DNA from: Beroe ovata
Taxonomy: Eukaryota > Ctenophora > Nuda > Beroida > Beroidae
Length of the DNA stretch: 26,622 bases
NCBI GenBank assembly: GCA_946803715.1
Contig: CAMPET010000017.1
Coordinates: forward strand, 1-26,622
Direction: 5' to 3'
Below are positions 1-11,500 of this stretch, one piece after another. A model generated the notes under the pieces. The model saw only the letters and a list, made by a program, of their open reading frames with translations, was not told the origin of the DNA and did no database searches. Position 1 is the stretch's first letter; the number at the start of each line of letters is the position of its first letter. A program made the translations under genes and the position numbers.

Positions 1-325
1 TGATAATTGAAAGATGGAGCGCAATTTTGTTAATAAATAAAAACCTTAAGTGTGACACCGTACTAAGCTGATTTTCATATGATGTATCATAACTGGAGAT
101 GAGCTCCTTATTGTTGTTCATCTTTTTCAAAAGATCATCAATCTTGTCCATTAGTTGCTGAATTTAAATGTCATTGGGGTCATTGTTAATTCAATGAATT
201 TTGATTAATTAACCTGAATAAAAATTCTTTACTATGAATTATAGTGGACATTCAAATTGCTTAAGATATTGAATGATGAGTAGAAAGGTAATTGGCCATT
301 AACATCTCTGCCGACGCCCGACGCT
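1..325. other. Left-edge region without a recognised gene
   Basis: AT-rich sequence with no long reading frame, no splice-consistent exon chain and no recognisable RNA gene on either strand. It could be intergenic or part of an intron of a gene outside the window; nothing here separates the two. Confidence 0.4.
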
Positions 326-702
326 CTCTTTTTGCCCCCTTCCCACTCCCAATGTGCCCCTTGGTGCACTATTTTCGCCTCCTTTGTGCCCCCTTCTTAC
401 CCCTTTTTCAGCTGTCTCCTACACAGTGTGTAGCACACACATGTTCCCAAATTGCCTCTTTGTGCCCCCTATTTGCCCCCATTGTGGCCCTTTGTGGAAA
501 GCATTCCCAAATTGCCCCCTATATGCCCTTTCGTGCCTCCTTTGTGTGCCCCTTGCGGGAAGAGCATAAATCAGGGTGCAAAATGGGGGCGATAATTGGG
601 CACATAGGGGGCAATTTGGGAACATGTTTGTAGGAGACGGCTGAAAAAGAGGAGCGAAAAGGGGCACAAAGTAGGCACCGGGCAAAATGGGGCAAAAAGG
701 GG
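326..702. repeat. Foldback (long imperfect palindrome) element
   Basis: The left half is C-rich and T-rich and the right half is its imperfect reverse complement. The block TTTTTCAGCTGTCTCCTACA (from about 405) is mirrored by TGTAGGAGACGGCTGAAAAA (about 628-647). CATGTTCCCAAATTGCC (about 441-457) is mirrored by GGCAATTTGGGAACATG (about 610-626). The outer TTTTTGCCCC near 330 pairs with GGGGCAAAAA near 690. The TTCCCAAATTGCC block occurs again near 507, so the arms also contain direct sub-repeats. Small reading frames on both strands arise only from this low-complexity sequence. This is typical of foldback transposons or palindromic MITEs. No transposase and no clear target-site duplication were seen. 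Confidence 0.75.
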
Positions 703-1506
703 ATGTCAGTGGAGTAGTCAATGACCAGTTGATAGACTTACTCTTTTGTTTTCACATGTTGCCTCACCATTAACAAGAGGAAGAACTCTGTCATCCATTG
801 ACCTACTAACATTGCTGATATTTATTGCAAATAAAGTTTACGGATAGGGTAGGACCAAAGGAGTGCAATCAAGGAAGCTTGACCCTAAAAATGTAAAAAG
901 TATATGCATCTAGGTATGCAGCTGAAAGGGGACATCAGTGTACATTGGCTTTTAAAAGCAGATATCATCTCCAAAAGTGGATATCCACTTTTAGCACACA
1001 TGTAATTTCTAATAAAGAACCATGTCTTTGCTTTTTAGAGTTGAACTTCCCCCACGGTGCTTAAAGATGACACTAGCCTAAAAAATCAAAACCCTTGTCA
1101 AATTGTTTCAGATGATTGAACATTGTAGACAGTGATACAAAGTCAATTGATTAAACCCATACACTTTTTCACCACAAATCTACTGACAGTTTCAAGACAT
1201 CATTGTCTCCCCTTCAGGATCTCCATAAAGTGTGGCCCTCACTTCTGAGATGAGATGAAAATGATATGATGCATTAATAATACATACAACTATTGCACAA
1301 GTACAATGATATGAAAACATGTGGTCATTAGTGCATTGCTGAACTGTGATTAGCCTATGGTCAAAGATCCTGGGTACAGTTCCCTGGCATGCCCAATGAA
1401 CTAAGGGTGAAAGAATGAATCATACCTTTGCATCACAAGGCTATGTAGTATGTCCTATGCAGCCTAAGTAAAATCTTGTGGCCTTATGAAAATTATTATC
1501 TATCAC
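703..1506. other. Intergenic stretch, nothing recognised
   Basis: AT-rich sequence with no sustained reading frame, no convincing exon and no RNA gene recognised on either strand. Confidence 0.4.
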
Positions 1507-1615
1507 TTATAGGATTTTACCCTACCGTCGGTGCGCACGATTTTCAATCCGCCCCTTGCCAGGAATAAAATCCCGCCAGCAAGGCCAGGGTAGGGTGCTG
1601 GGTGAAATCCTACAA
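1507..1615. repeat. MITE-like element, copy 1
   Basis: The left end TATAGGATTTTACCCTACC is the inverted counterpart of the right end, which reads GGTAGGGTG, a short insert, then GGTGAAATCCTA. The interior contains ATAAAATCCCGCCAGCAAGG. Both the right end and an internal CGATTTT...CCTTGCC block recur in the copy downstream of TTC17. At about 110 bases with terminal inverted repeats and no coding capacity, it fits a non-autonomous DNA transposon. No certain target-site duplication was seen. Confidence 0.6.
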
Positions 1616-2525
1616 ATCGATCACAATCTCTTAAGCATAAAGTATCTTATAGTACCTACTATAAGTATTTCGATTTTAGTATTTTCTATCCAAAGTGCAC
1701 GGCGTCGTGTAATTCAAATTAATCCAGTAATCCTGTCAAGAATTTTATTTTGCGCGCACTGAATAATATTTTTCAAAGTCGCGTCATCAGCTTCGAGCTT
1801 AGCACTATAATTGTCTGGCGATGCTAGACCGCTAATATGAGACGCGAAGTTAAGCGGCTTGCGTCAGAATAAGTTTGCGCCGCGCGCAAGACGAAATTCT
1901 CGACAGGATCTATCATCGATCAACAAGTGCATTGTAAACCATTTCCAAAATAAACTACAGTATTGTGATTAAAATATTGTATAATTGATATACTGTATCA
2001 GTCACCAGCTTTATTCAATTGGCATTGCAGATTGGACATATCTATTATCTGTATCTTTAGACTGTCTTCATTAACCTATTTAGTCGATTTAAGTTTATTT
2101 ATTTATTTTTTTCTGTACTGTGAAGTTAAGTAGTTGTAAGCTGTGAGGGTTATGGTGGGCTAAAACCACTCTGTTCTCTCTTGCCACCTGCTGTTGATTC
2201 AAAGTTTAGACTCTTCCATCTCTTGTGTTAATCCTTGGATTAGAAAGTTGATATCCAGTATTTTGCTATGTTTGCAATATACCCATACACCTCTATAGGT
2301 AAGACTTTGGATTAGAAATTTAGTGAACCACTAGTAGATTACTTATTTACATAATTGTCAATTAATTACTAGCAGGACCCAAGGCCTTTATGAATTCTAA
2401 CTTGTAGCTTGTTCTTTGTTCACCATGTATGACAATTTGGATGTGAAGGTTCAATACCATTATGTAAAGTTGTCACTAATTTGTAATTCAAGCTGTAGGA
2501 TGACATATGTGTGCTTGCTTAAATA
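1616..2525. other. Upstream region of TTC17, no gene recognised
   Basis: It contains a CpG-containing patch (about 1740-1890, with GCGCGCACTG and CCGCGCGCAAG) followed by AT-rich sequence up to the TTC17 start codon. The promoter is expected here, but no TATA box or initiator can be assigned with confidence. Confidence 0.35.
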
Positions 2526-5500
2526 ATGGTTTGGGGACTTTTGTTTTTTGTTGGAAATTTCATATTGCTTGGTTCTGTAACTCATCTGATTCTACAACAT
2601 GATGATATATACATGAAGGTGAGTTATCATACCAAGAAAGGTGTCAATCTTCATTCTACAGAGATACCCAAAATAGAATCTTTCTCTTGCAGAGGCAGCA
2701 TTTTCAGTTCAATTAATTCCAGGAACGTTCTGAATATGACTTGAGGGAACATGACAATTTACAGAAAGTGTTGGAACAGGATAAATTAGTGAAAAATGCT
2801 GATATTTTGTTGAGTAGGCTTGAAATAGTGAAAAGGCACATTGTAGATGATGCGCCATTGGTAAGTGTCTCTATTGTTTCATGATCTCAATTCATAACCC
2901 CGTTATAGTTGGATAGTCAATACCTAATCTCAATTTAGTTGAGCTCCGAAGGAGAAGAGGATGTAGTGAATGAGGCATTTGAAAATGACTGTCTAGAGTC
3001 AGGACTGCTCTCTGACTTTGACTTCTCAATATTACCTGCCCTTGAAAAGAATTTTGAAGGATATTCTCAATTTGAACAATATATGTGCTTGGGACAGAGT
3101 TTGACAGATGTTCCTCTGTGTTCAATATACACCAAAACTTTTTATATGGGCGACTACAGGCACATCCCTGGTGAGTTAACTTTTAATAGAATAATTTCAG
3201 TGGTTGGGGTGATCATTTTATTCAGTGGGTAATAGGTATGGACAATTTGATAATGCAATAATTTGACTATAAATTGATAAAAACAGGCATTTTTTCAATA
3301 AACGAAAACAGTGGGTCTCCAGCTTATGCATTGCTACCTTTCATTCCCACTGATGACATAGCATTATTTGGACACTGTATGCATGAATACCTTGAGAAGG
3401 TATGGGTATTATATTTCATATGAATATGATATTTCATGTCAACGTTGGATTTTGAGATTCCAGACATAGCAACAGGATATCTATCCTAGGATAGCAGCAA
3501 TTGGCATGCATTTTATGCAGCCTCCTTCTACTGGCGTCTCATCGGAAATGATGGTGCTGCACTGGAATGTTTGTTAAGAAGCTTGTTCTATGCTCAAAAC
3601 GATATGTAAGAATAATTGAATCGGTATTTTGTCTTTGAAAATACTGAGATCTAATGTTGATTGGTTCTATGTATTCAATCGCTATTAATACCATGTAATG
3701 TCCCTTTCTTTTTAGAGATATCATTGATGGCCCTCTCGTGAGTCTGGCCAATCTCTTATCAAATGCTGGACATGACTCAGATGCTGCATTAGTAATGGAA
3801 CACAGTGCTATCAGCTCCTACCTCAGACAGCTTAAGTTATGGAGTGCTGGCAATCTATACACGGTGAGGAGGGCTAGCCAGATGTTCGTGTCCCCGGACA
3901 TTTTGTTTTGGAGATTGAAAGTCTTGTAACTTAGGGCGTTTGTGCCCGTTTATTGTCGAGATGGTGATTAGACAACTTGCAATATCCTTGACTTCATTGA
4001 TCTTCGATACCTTGGTCCTTCGATACCTTGGTCAATGGTCCCACAAATAATAGCTGTGTAGGTATTACATGACAGGCACATGTATTGCATACCTCTGTAA
4101 CGATAGGTTTTATAAGTCTATAGTTGTCCTCCTACTCCCAGATGGCTGAGCAATACAAGCTCTCGTTAGACCTGTACAATGCCACCCTCCAACTTGGACC
4201 ATTCCCACTCGCTGACGGCAGACTTCAGACACTCCAGTGCTACAGATCTGTTATCAGACGAATGGAAAACCAGAACAACGTCTTGAGGAAGACTTTACAG
4301 AAGTTACAGCAACGTCATCAGGTGGAATTTTGTCTTGCTAGTGGCACATTCTATCATGAGACTATAACATATTATATCGTAATGCTTCATTAGATATAAT
4401 CCAATTTGGATTGAATTAGTCCGAATTTAGATCAGAACATAGTGAACAAGTTTTGAAATTATTATCTAATAAACAGCATCAGCATTTCAAAGGATAAAAC
4501 ATGGATAAAGTAGCAATCAAATAATCGGGTAAAAACAACTTTGAGACGAGTTCATATTATTGATAATGTCTCCTTCTAACATTAATTGACTGGTAGTACG
4601 TACCAGTTTTGAGTCTGATATTACCAACAAAGCAACAAGAGCCAATACACAGTCATAAGAAGCAAACCGTCTAAATAAGAAGTTGTTTCTGTCTATTGGT
4701 CGCTTTACCTCGAGCCAGAATTGCTCAGGTTTGCCTTCTTTCTGCTGAAAACTGCCAATGCCATTCTTGTTGTTGACGTATGGTGATCCATAGACCGGTT
4801 CCTCTGCACCTTTCCCAAGATCTTCTTCTTGACAAAGTCTCGGAAACTAACGACAGAGACCATGTAAATGAATACGTTGGAGCAGCTATTGAGGAATGTG
4901 ACAAAGAAAGCATACCTGCAGTACGTTACAAAGAACATCTTATGGACGTCTTTGGACATCATTGGGTATAGGTTGGTGATGATGCTCTGGTTAAGGCCAA
5001 CAGGAGCACAAGCCAATATGTACATCATTCCAACATAAAGCGCTGTGAGTGCTCCTTGCAGATTCATGCGTTTGGTGGTAGCTTTCACGAAGATGAGCAA
5101 TGATATTGTGGTGAAGAGAACTACAACATTCGGCAAGATCATGAGAGACCCTATGAGCAGGGGTCGGAGCCACTTCCAAATGGGTTTCTTGAAGACATAG
5201 TGGCACCTGTAGAGCCGGTAGTCGAATGTCACGGAGTCTTTGTCGATAACTAGTTGAACTACCGGTATGATGCAGCAGAGGATCCAAACCAGGGCTACTA
5301 ATCTGTACCCAGTTCTGGATGTTCGCATCCTGGTCCTCAGTGGCTGGACTATGTTCAGCAGCTTGGTTATGTGCATCACACAGATGAGCTGGAGTGCAGA
5401 GATGAAGATCGGCACTTTGAAGTAGTGGTTGAGGTAGCATAGGAAGTCCCCGTAAACCCACTTGTTTGCTATGAGGGACACCATAGTTGGGTGAATGGTA

Positions 5501-8500
5501 GACAAGCCCATTAGAAGGTCGCTCACCGCAATGTTCTTTATGAGGACCACAGAGATTCTGTCAAGTTTGATGCTCTTGTGCTTTTGAGTAGCCACCAGAA
5601 TTAGGCTGTTGCCCACGAAGTTGATGACCAAAACCACAGAACACCAAACTATGAGGCTGTATCGCTCGCTGTCTTTCTTGAGTCCAAACAATGTCTGGTT
5701 AGATATGGGCACCGTCAGCATTGTAACACCTTGAACATGACGTCATGATGATCATATCATTGAAAATGCAATGACAAATGATTAGGGCGATACAATTCGC
5801 AGGCGAAAAAAAATTACGAACTCAATAGGTAAATAGTTGAATTAAATCAATTTAAATGAATCATATTATAGATTATCGTTTATTTGTTGGTTGTGAAAGA
5901 GATTAGTTATGGAGACAAATTAACTCACACATAACTGCGAACCCATTATTTAGGAACGTGGTAGGGAGGGTCGGGGCCATTATACTGAACAGAGGCAATT
6001 GTGTACAAATCGAGATAGCACTTTCATCATTCACAGTTTTTGATCATCTAGATAATTTCCAAACGTGCTAAGATGAGTCACATCTTCCCCCCAAAAAATC
6101 TCGTTTCTACAGGAAGATTAACCTCGTTTTTGAGGAATATTTCTGACCTCTGTTCAGTTTTGCCCCTACTCAATTTCAGGCAAATCAGAAAAATATATTG
6201 TGAATTATTTCACGTCTTAATTTTTGTGGGGCATTGTAAATGCCACTTTACATGGCCAGAATTTTTATGTTCAACGTTTTAGGCCAATGTTCAGATTTGA
6301 CCCATGCTCCATAGCATGTATACTGTGTAGCCAGGGGCAAATCTGAACGGGCACCCCTATCTGCCAGCAGTCTTCTTTTTAGCGTCCTTGGAGCTTCCTA
6401 TAGCTATACATGGAAAGGGTGTTCAACATAACAAGAGGAAAATTTTTCCTGGACGAACGGCACGGTTAAGTCGAGTTATCAACACACACTAGCCCTCAGA
6501 TTCGTATACGAGGCAAATATGAACATTTTTCCCTATTTTAGCAACTAAAATCGCGTCAATGACTTCCAAATAGCCAGAAAAATGTTGTGGGCAAATCTGA
6601 ACAAAGCGCCCTGATTTGCGAATATTTACGATTTGTACCACCAAACTTTTTTTGAATAATAATGCTTCGATTCCAAACACCAGTACAGTCAAAAATTCTC
6701 AAAAATCTCAAAGAAAATGATGTTCAGAAATGCCCCTACCAGAATTGTGAAGGGGCAAATCTGAACAAAAGTCATAAATCGAGTTATTTTCAAACCGGGG
6801 GCTGGATGGAAAATCTGGTCGGACAGACGTGCTCTCAATCAAAAAGGACTTGTAAAAATCACACACCACTTAGGTCATTTTGTTCAGTAGGTAATGCCCC
6901 GACCCACCCACCATAGGTATGTGAATATATCAAAACGTTAAATTTCACTTTTAAGCTAGTAAGAGGCGTAGATGGAAACTAAAAATGAGCCTTGCGACAG
7001 TGCGCATGGGAAAATAGTAAATAGTTGGAGCAGACTCAGTGTCTCGAGTTTATTAAATAGATCTACCTATGACAAAGTGCATCGACGGTGGGCTATCGAT
7101 AATCAGTCTAAACAGACAAATACATGCTTATAACTATATGAATATTCTGTTGAAGCGCATTCGTCTCACTGATAACTGAGGATAGTCGTTCTGGATGATT
7201 TATCAGTTGGAAACTGTGTATCAGACGATGTTTATTTCGCGTCCTGGATGCAATAGGTATGTCAGAATCAATATAGTCGTAATAGAACATATTTGTACCG
7301 ACAAATCGGGTTACAATTATTTGTCTTGAACCAGGTTCCGTTGAAACACACGTGATGCCAAGTGCAAGGATAGTTGCGTGACTTCTGCAAGTGTGATCAA
7401 TATGGGCTTCTCAAGCGTGAAGCATGGCATCGCCCTATCAATTCACTGTATCAACGCTCCAATCTCAATCCTTTACATACTGACAGATAGCTATTATAGT
7501 GCACAACCGTTTGCATCTCGAGAGCTTTCAATCATTCAACAAGTGCCTAAGGGTTGTTACGCTTGTTGAGACTTGGTTCTACAATGCTGAGTATGAGAGA
7601 TTAACTGACGAAACTGTACTAGGCACTCAAGCTAGGGTTCTATTTGCTTATTTGGATAGCACGGTCCTAATTAGCACAAATGTAATGATTTAACAGAATT
7701 TTATCTGCCTGACACATAATAACTTATAGTTTTAACACAATATCGAGTAGACTAGGAACCTGAGTGCTAAGTCACTGGCTTTTTAATTAATCTTGTGGGT
7801 GCGATCTTCTACATAGTTTAATCTTTAATCATGAGGTGAAGAAGCATGTTTTATATTGTTATTTGATGAGTGCCGCGCAAGGCAAGGCCAATACTGTTAA
7901 GGTTGGCTATAAGTTATGAGTAGGATCACGAATACCGGGAAAAATGTCGGGAACACGTCCTGTAAACCACGGTGATAGTCCGTCACCCATTGTAATACAC
8001 GTGCATTTTAACTTGGTCATACATTCTCAGTTGGAGACAGAATATATCGGGGTGCAGGAGCGAATGTTCTCGAATCTGGTTAACACCTCCCTGCCATCGC
8101 ATGTCATTAAACAAGTTGAGAGCACGGAGGAAGCCGTCATTAACACTCACAAACTTGTCCTCGAGCAGCAGGTATAGATCCCGTCCGGGGGATCTCGGGG
8201 GGGGGGGGGGTNGGGTTCGTGTCGATCTCAATATATCTGCTGGGGAAAAGTGACGAACTTCTATTACCTAAAGTGCATTTGGGGGCCGGGGAGGGACTTG
8301 CAGTGCTTCAATATTTGGGTTGTAGACAATTATTGAATCTGGCAATCATCGAGAAAAAAATTTTGAAGTTTCGTAGGAGATTCAGAACACGCTAAGCCCC
8401 AACAAGTACAAAGACGTTTCATCATCTCGACGACCCGATCCCTTTCGCGCGGGCAAGACTGGAGGAGGAGGAGGGAAAAAGGACGTGAAATGGATCAGAT

Positions 8501-11500
8501 CAACCCGGTTGAGGTTAGAGAGGTTGGTGAACCACATCAGGGGTCAGCTGTTCGAGGAGGAAGAACTCCCGGTATACTACGATTGTGCTGATGACCACTG
8601 CCAGATCGAGGGTAAGGGGTTTCCCACTCTTATTATGTACCTCGTGATTGATATATCCGGTGACATAATATTATACACTTTCTCGTTAAGTAGGTATTTA
8701 TTTAGTACATCATGATACTTGCTGATCTTATTGATTTGAATAACTTACTACTACTTTAATACCGACATTATTGATAAATAGGTACCTACTGCAATTTAAA
8801 ATATGTCACCAATAAAAATGCATTGAAATGTGGTTGGTTTTGCCGTTTTATTAAGAGCTTAATCTGTCATCAAAACGCACTGAAAAATTATTGCCGTAAT
8901 CTCATCACTCAAGAGTCTTGACTCTTGACTAATTTATTGCATCTGTTCCTTGGGTCGTATACCAATTCTATCTATTGTTCAGCACTAAGCAGCACCCGCA
9001 ATGCGTGACGTGGATTCGACTATATTTTCAATCGGACTTCGAATTTACGAATATCTTACGTTTCAGCTGCACTAGGTATCGATATTGGCAGTCCATTCGG
9101 ATCGAGATTAACCAATACAGTAATGCAAGTGATGCATCCATCACAACCAATAACCATTAGAATACGCGGGAGTTGTTTCATGTATAGGTATTGTTGTGCA
9201 ACACCATCCGACAATAGATGATTAGTAATGCATAAGTTTAGTAATGTATAAGTTACGCGTATTACTATAATCATAACCGGGCATATGACCGGCATCAGAC
9301 CGGCGTTAGACCGGCATCAGACCGGTGCCTGGCCAAACTGGCAAACGCACTTATGCCCTCATAACCGAATAACAACGACGCACCCCACAACAATATGGTC
9401 CGGGCGAGGTTATGACTCCTTGACTACATTAGATCGGGAGGGTAGGACTATAAACAGTAAACATGTAAACAGTTAACACTTTAACAGTAAACAAGTAAAC
9501 AGCTAACACTTAAACAGTAAACACGTCTTATGATGTCCACCATGCCGTTATTCCCACACTTATTTCCACCACCCGTACCAGTGGATGAGAAGGGTGCAAG
9601 ATCAAATGGTAACGCGTTGTCACGACAACCAAACGAGGAATCACGTGATGGAGACACGTTGACTCAAGACGAGGCGTTTATGCTCTACGCTAACGTCTTC
9701 CCCACTTCAGAAAAACAGGTAGACATTTTCATCGCGGTTCATAATTAAAATAGGCGAGCAACGAGCTCTCACATGAGAAATCGAATTGTCGTTTGAAAGC
9801 TGGTCGCGTGTGAACTATGAAAACGACATGGTATTCATTTCAAACGTGAAAACTTTGACAGCGCAAAATATGGTTCTTGGATTTTGGTAATTGGTTATGT
9901 AACTGTATTCAATCTGAGGGATTCATAAGTTTTCTTGACGACACGTTGCATGGTATTTTCAATCAAGTTTCAGAAACACCTTAAAGCACAACGTGTCTCC
10001 TAATGATGCCTATATTACCTATAACTTGTTCGACTACGACAGAATATTGAAAAAATAGAGCAGTGAGACCAGAACTCTGAAACCCCAATACTCAATATAA
10101 TGAACGTGTTATAGTTCGTTAATGTTGATTGAACTATATTCTTAGTTCTAACCAGACCAAAAAAGGTCTCGAAATATATCCATGGTATATATCTATCTAT
10201 GGTACTGTTATTGTTTCGTTATTCTTTTCTTGCGGGAAAACTAATGGAATTTGTAAGCTCACTCTTGGTTACTCTTATGAATTAATTCGTATATTTATTT
10301 ACTGTCGTAACATTCAGGCTACAAAACAGATGAAGGTGCGTAAAAATGACATCGGTAACGCGGAGGGTTGCGAAATGGTGAGCGAGGAGGGGTTCAGTTG
10401 GTACCGACTCAAGTGCAAAGTCCTAAATAAGAAGAGTGAAAGTGTAGTAAACAAGGACGTGGGGATCAGTCTAAGGGAGACAGACTCTCAGTCAGCATCC
10501 ATTGAGGTTAATAGTATCCGCAACTTTATATTTAGATATTTAGAGGGAGAGAGGGGTTGAAACCATTGAATGGCCGACCTCAAAACAGAGCTGTGGTTGA
10601 TAAAACAGAGCTGTGGTTGATAAGGACTGTGGTGTGGATGGGAAAATAGGTTTGGTGAATCGTGCACTATTCACATGTGATTTCTGAGGGGTATCCATTA
10701 TCCAGTGGGTATGCATTATGGAATTGAGTCTGAATTATGGGATTCAGTATGAACTGTGTCCGATCCATAGTAGGATATTATCCACTTGAATAGTTCCTAC
10801 AGTACTCGATAACTCGGATTATTTCTCGCATGATCACTTATGAATGTTGATTACAGAAGTACTAAAGAAACAAACCACATACTACATATTAACTTGTTAG
10901 TTGTAAAGTATTGTTCCAGTCACCATGTTTTTCACGAGAAACTTTTGCTACCTAGTTATGATAAATATCGAATACCTGTGTTTCAGTTGATCACTGACGG
11001 CAACCCTGAAACTATTCTACCTCATGTTCACAAGCTCTTATCACTGGACAGTGAAGTGAGGCAAAAACTCCACACATCGAGAGCTCTACGTGAAACTAGT
11101 GATACCAGCAGTGAATCTGACACCTGTCATGGTGGTAGCAGTTGCGGTACGAGTGGTATCCATGGTAACGCTGGTTACCATGGTGAAATATCACGTCCTG
11201 GCGCCTCTTCTTTTAATGAAGAGAGACTTATGTCACTCGTAACTGAGCACCTAGCTACAGATGATATTTTCCGAACAATGCGAGAAATACGACGTGAGTA
11301 AACAGTTGTGTTTGTGTCTGTGTGTTTATGTGTCTGTGTGTTTCAAGACCAAAGCAAACAGATATGCACTATTATACTGGAAATGATCGTGACTGATATC
11401 AATGTAATATAACCGTTGTAAAATAACTAGTATATGAAACCAGGGAAAAACATACGCCCAGTAGTAAAGCACGTGGAGGGATCGGTTGAAATCAAATTCA

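Larger units (their letters stand above)
4322..8030. other. Large TTC17 intron 7 (host intron of the nested GPCR)
   Basis: At 3.7 kb this intron is far longer than the other TTC17 introns. It is bounded by CAG|gtggaa at the donor and ctcag|TTGGAG at the acceptor, and the flanking exons are both phase 0. It contains the antisense GPCR gene at 4705-5721 and the mixed-orientation motif cluster at 6151-6767. Outside these no further exon was found. A small extra TTC17 exon cannot be excluded. Confidence 0.6.

Noticed and set aside
292-721. Three overlapping reading frames of 71-113 codons on both strands
   Set aside because: They follow from the C/T-rich foldback palindrome, which lacks stops in several frames. 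The Cys/Pro/Phe-rich translations match no protein type.
2623-2744. Read-through of TTC17 exon 1 into intron 1, giving a 72-residue open frame
   Set aside because: A gtgagt donor at 2619 and the ttccag acceptor before 2723 join exons in phase and restore homology. The read-through part shows none.
4725-5461. Additional frames of 62-156 codons on both strands inside the GPCR gene
   Set aside because: They are other-frame shadows of the GPCR, whose translation has a full 7TM pattern.
8909-8928. Short hairpin TCAAGAGT-CTTG-ACTCTTGA in a TTC17 intron
   Set aside because: An 8-base stem with a 4-base loop is expected by chance in a window this size and has no accompanying RNA-gene features.
11300-11345. 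GT-rich stretch after TTC17 exon 12
   Set aside because: It is an impure simple repeat just inside the intron, and no function is indicated.
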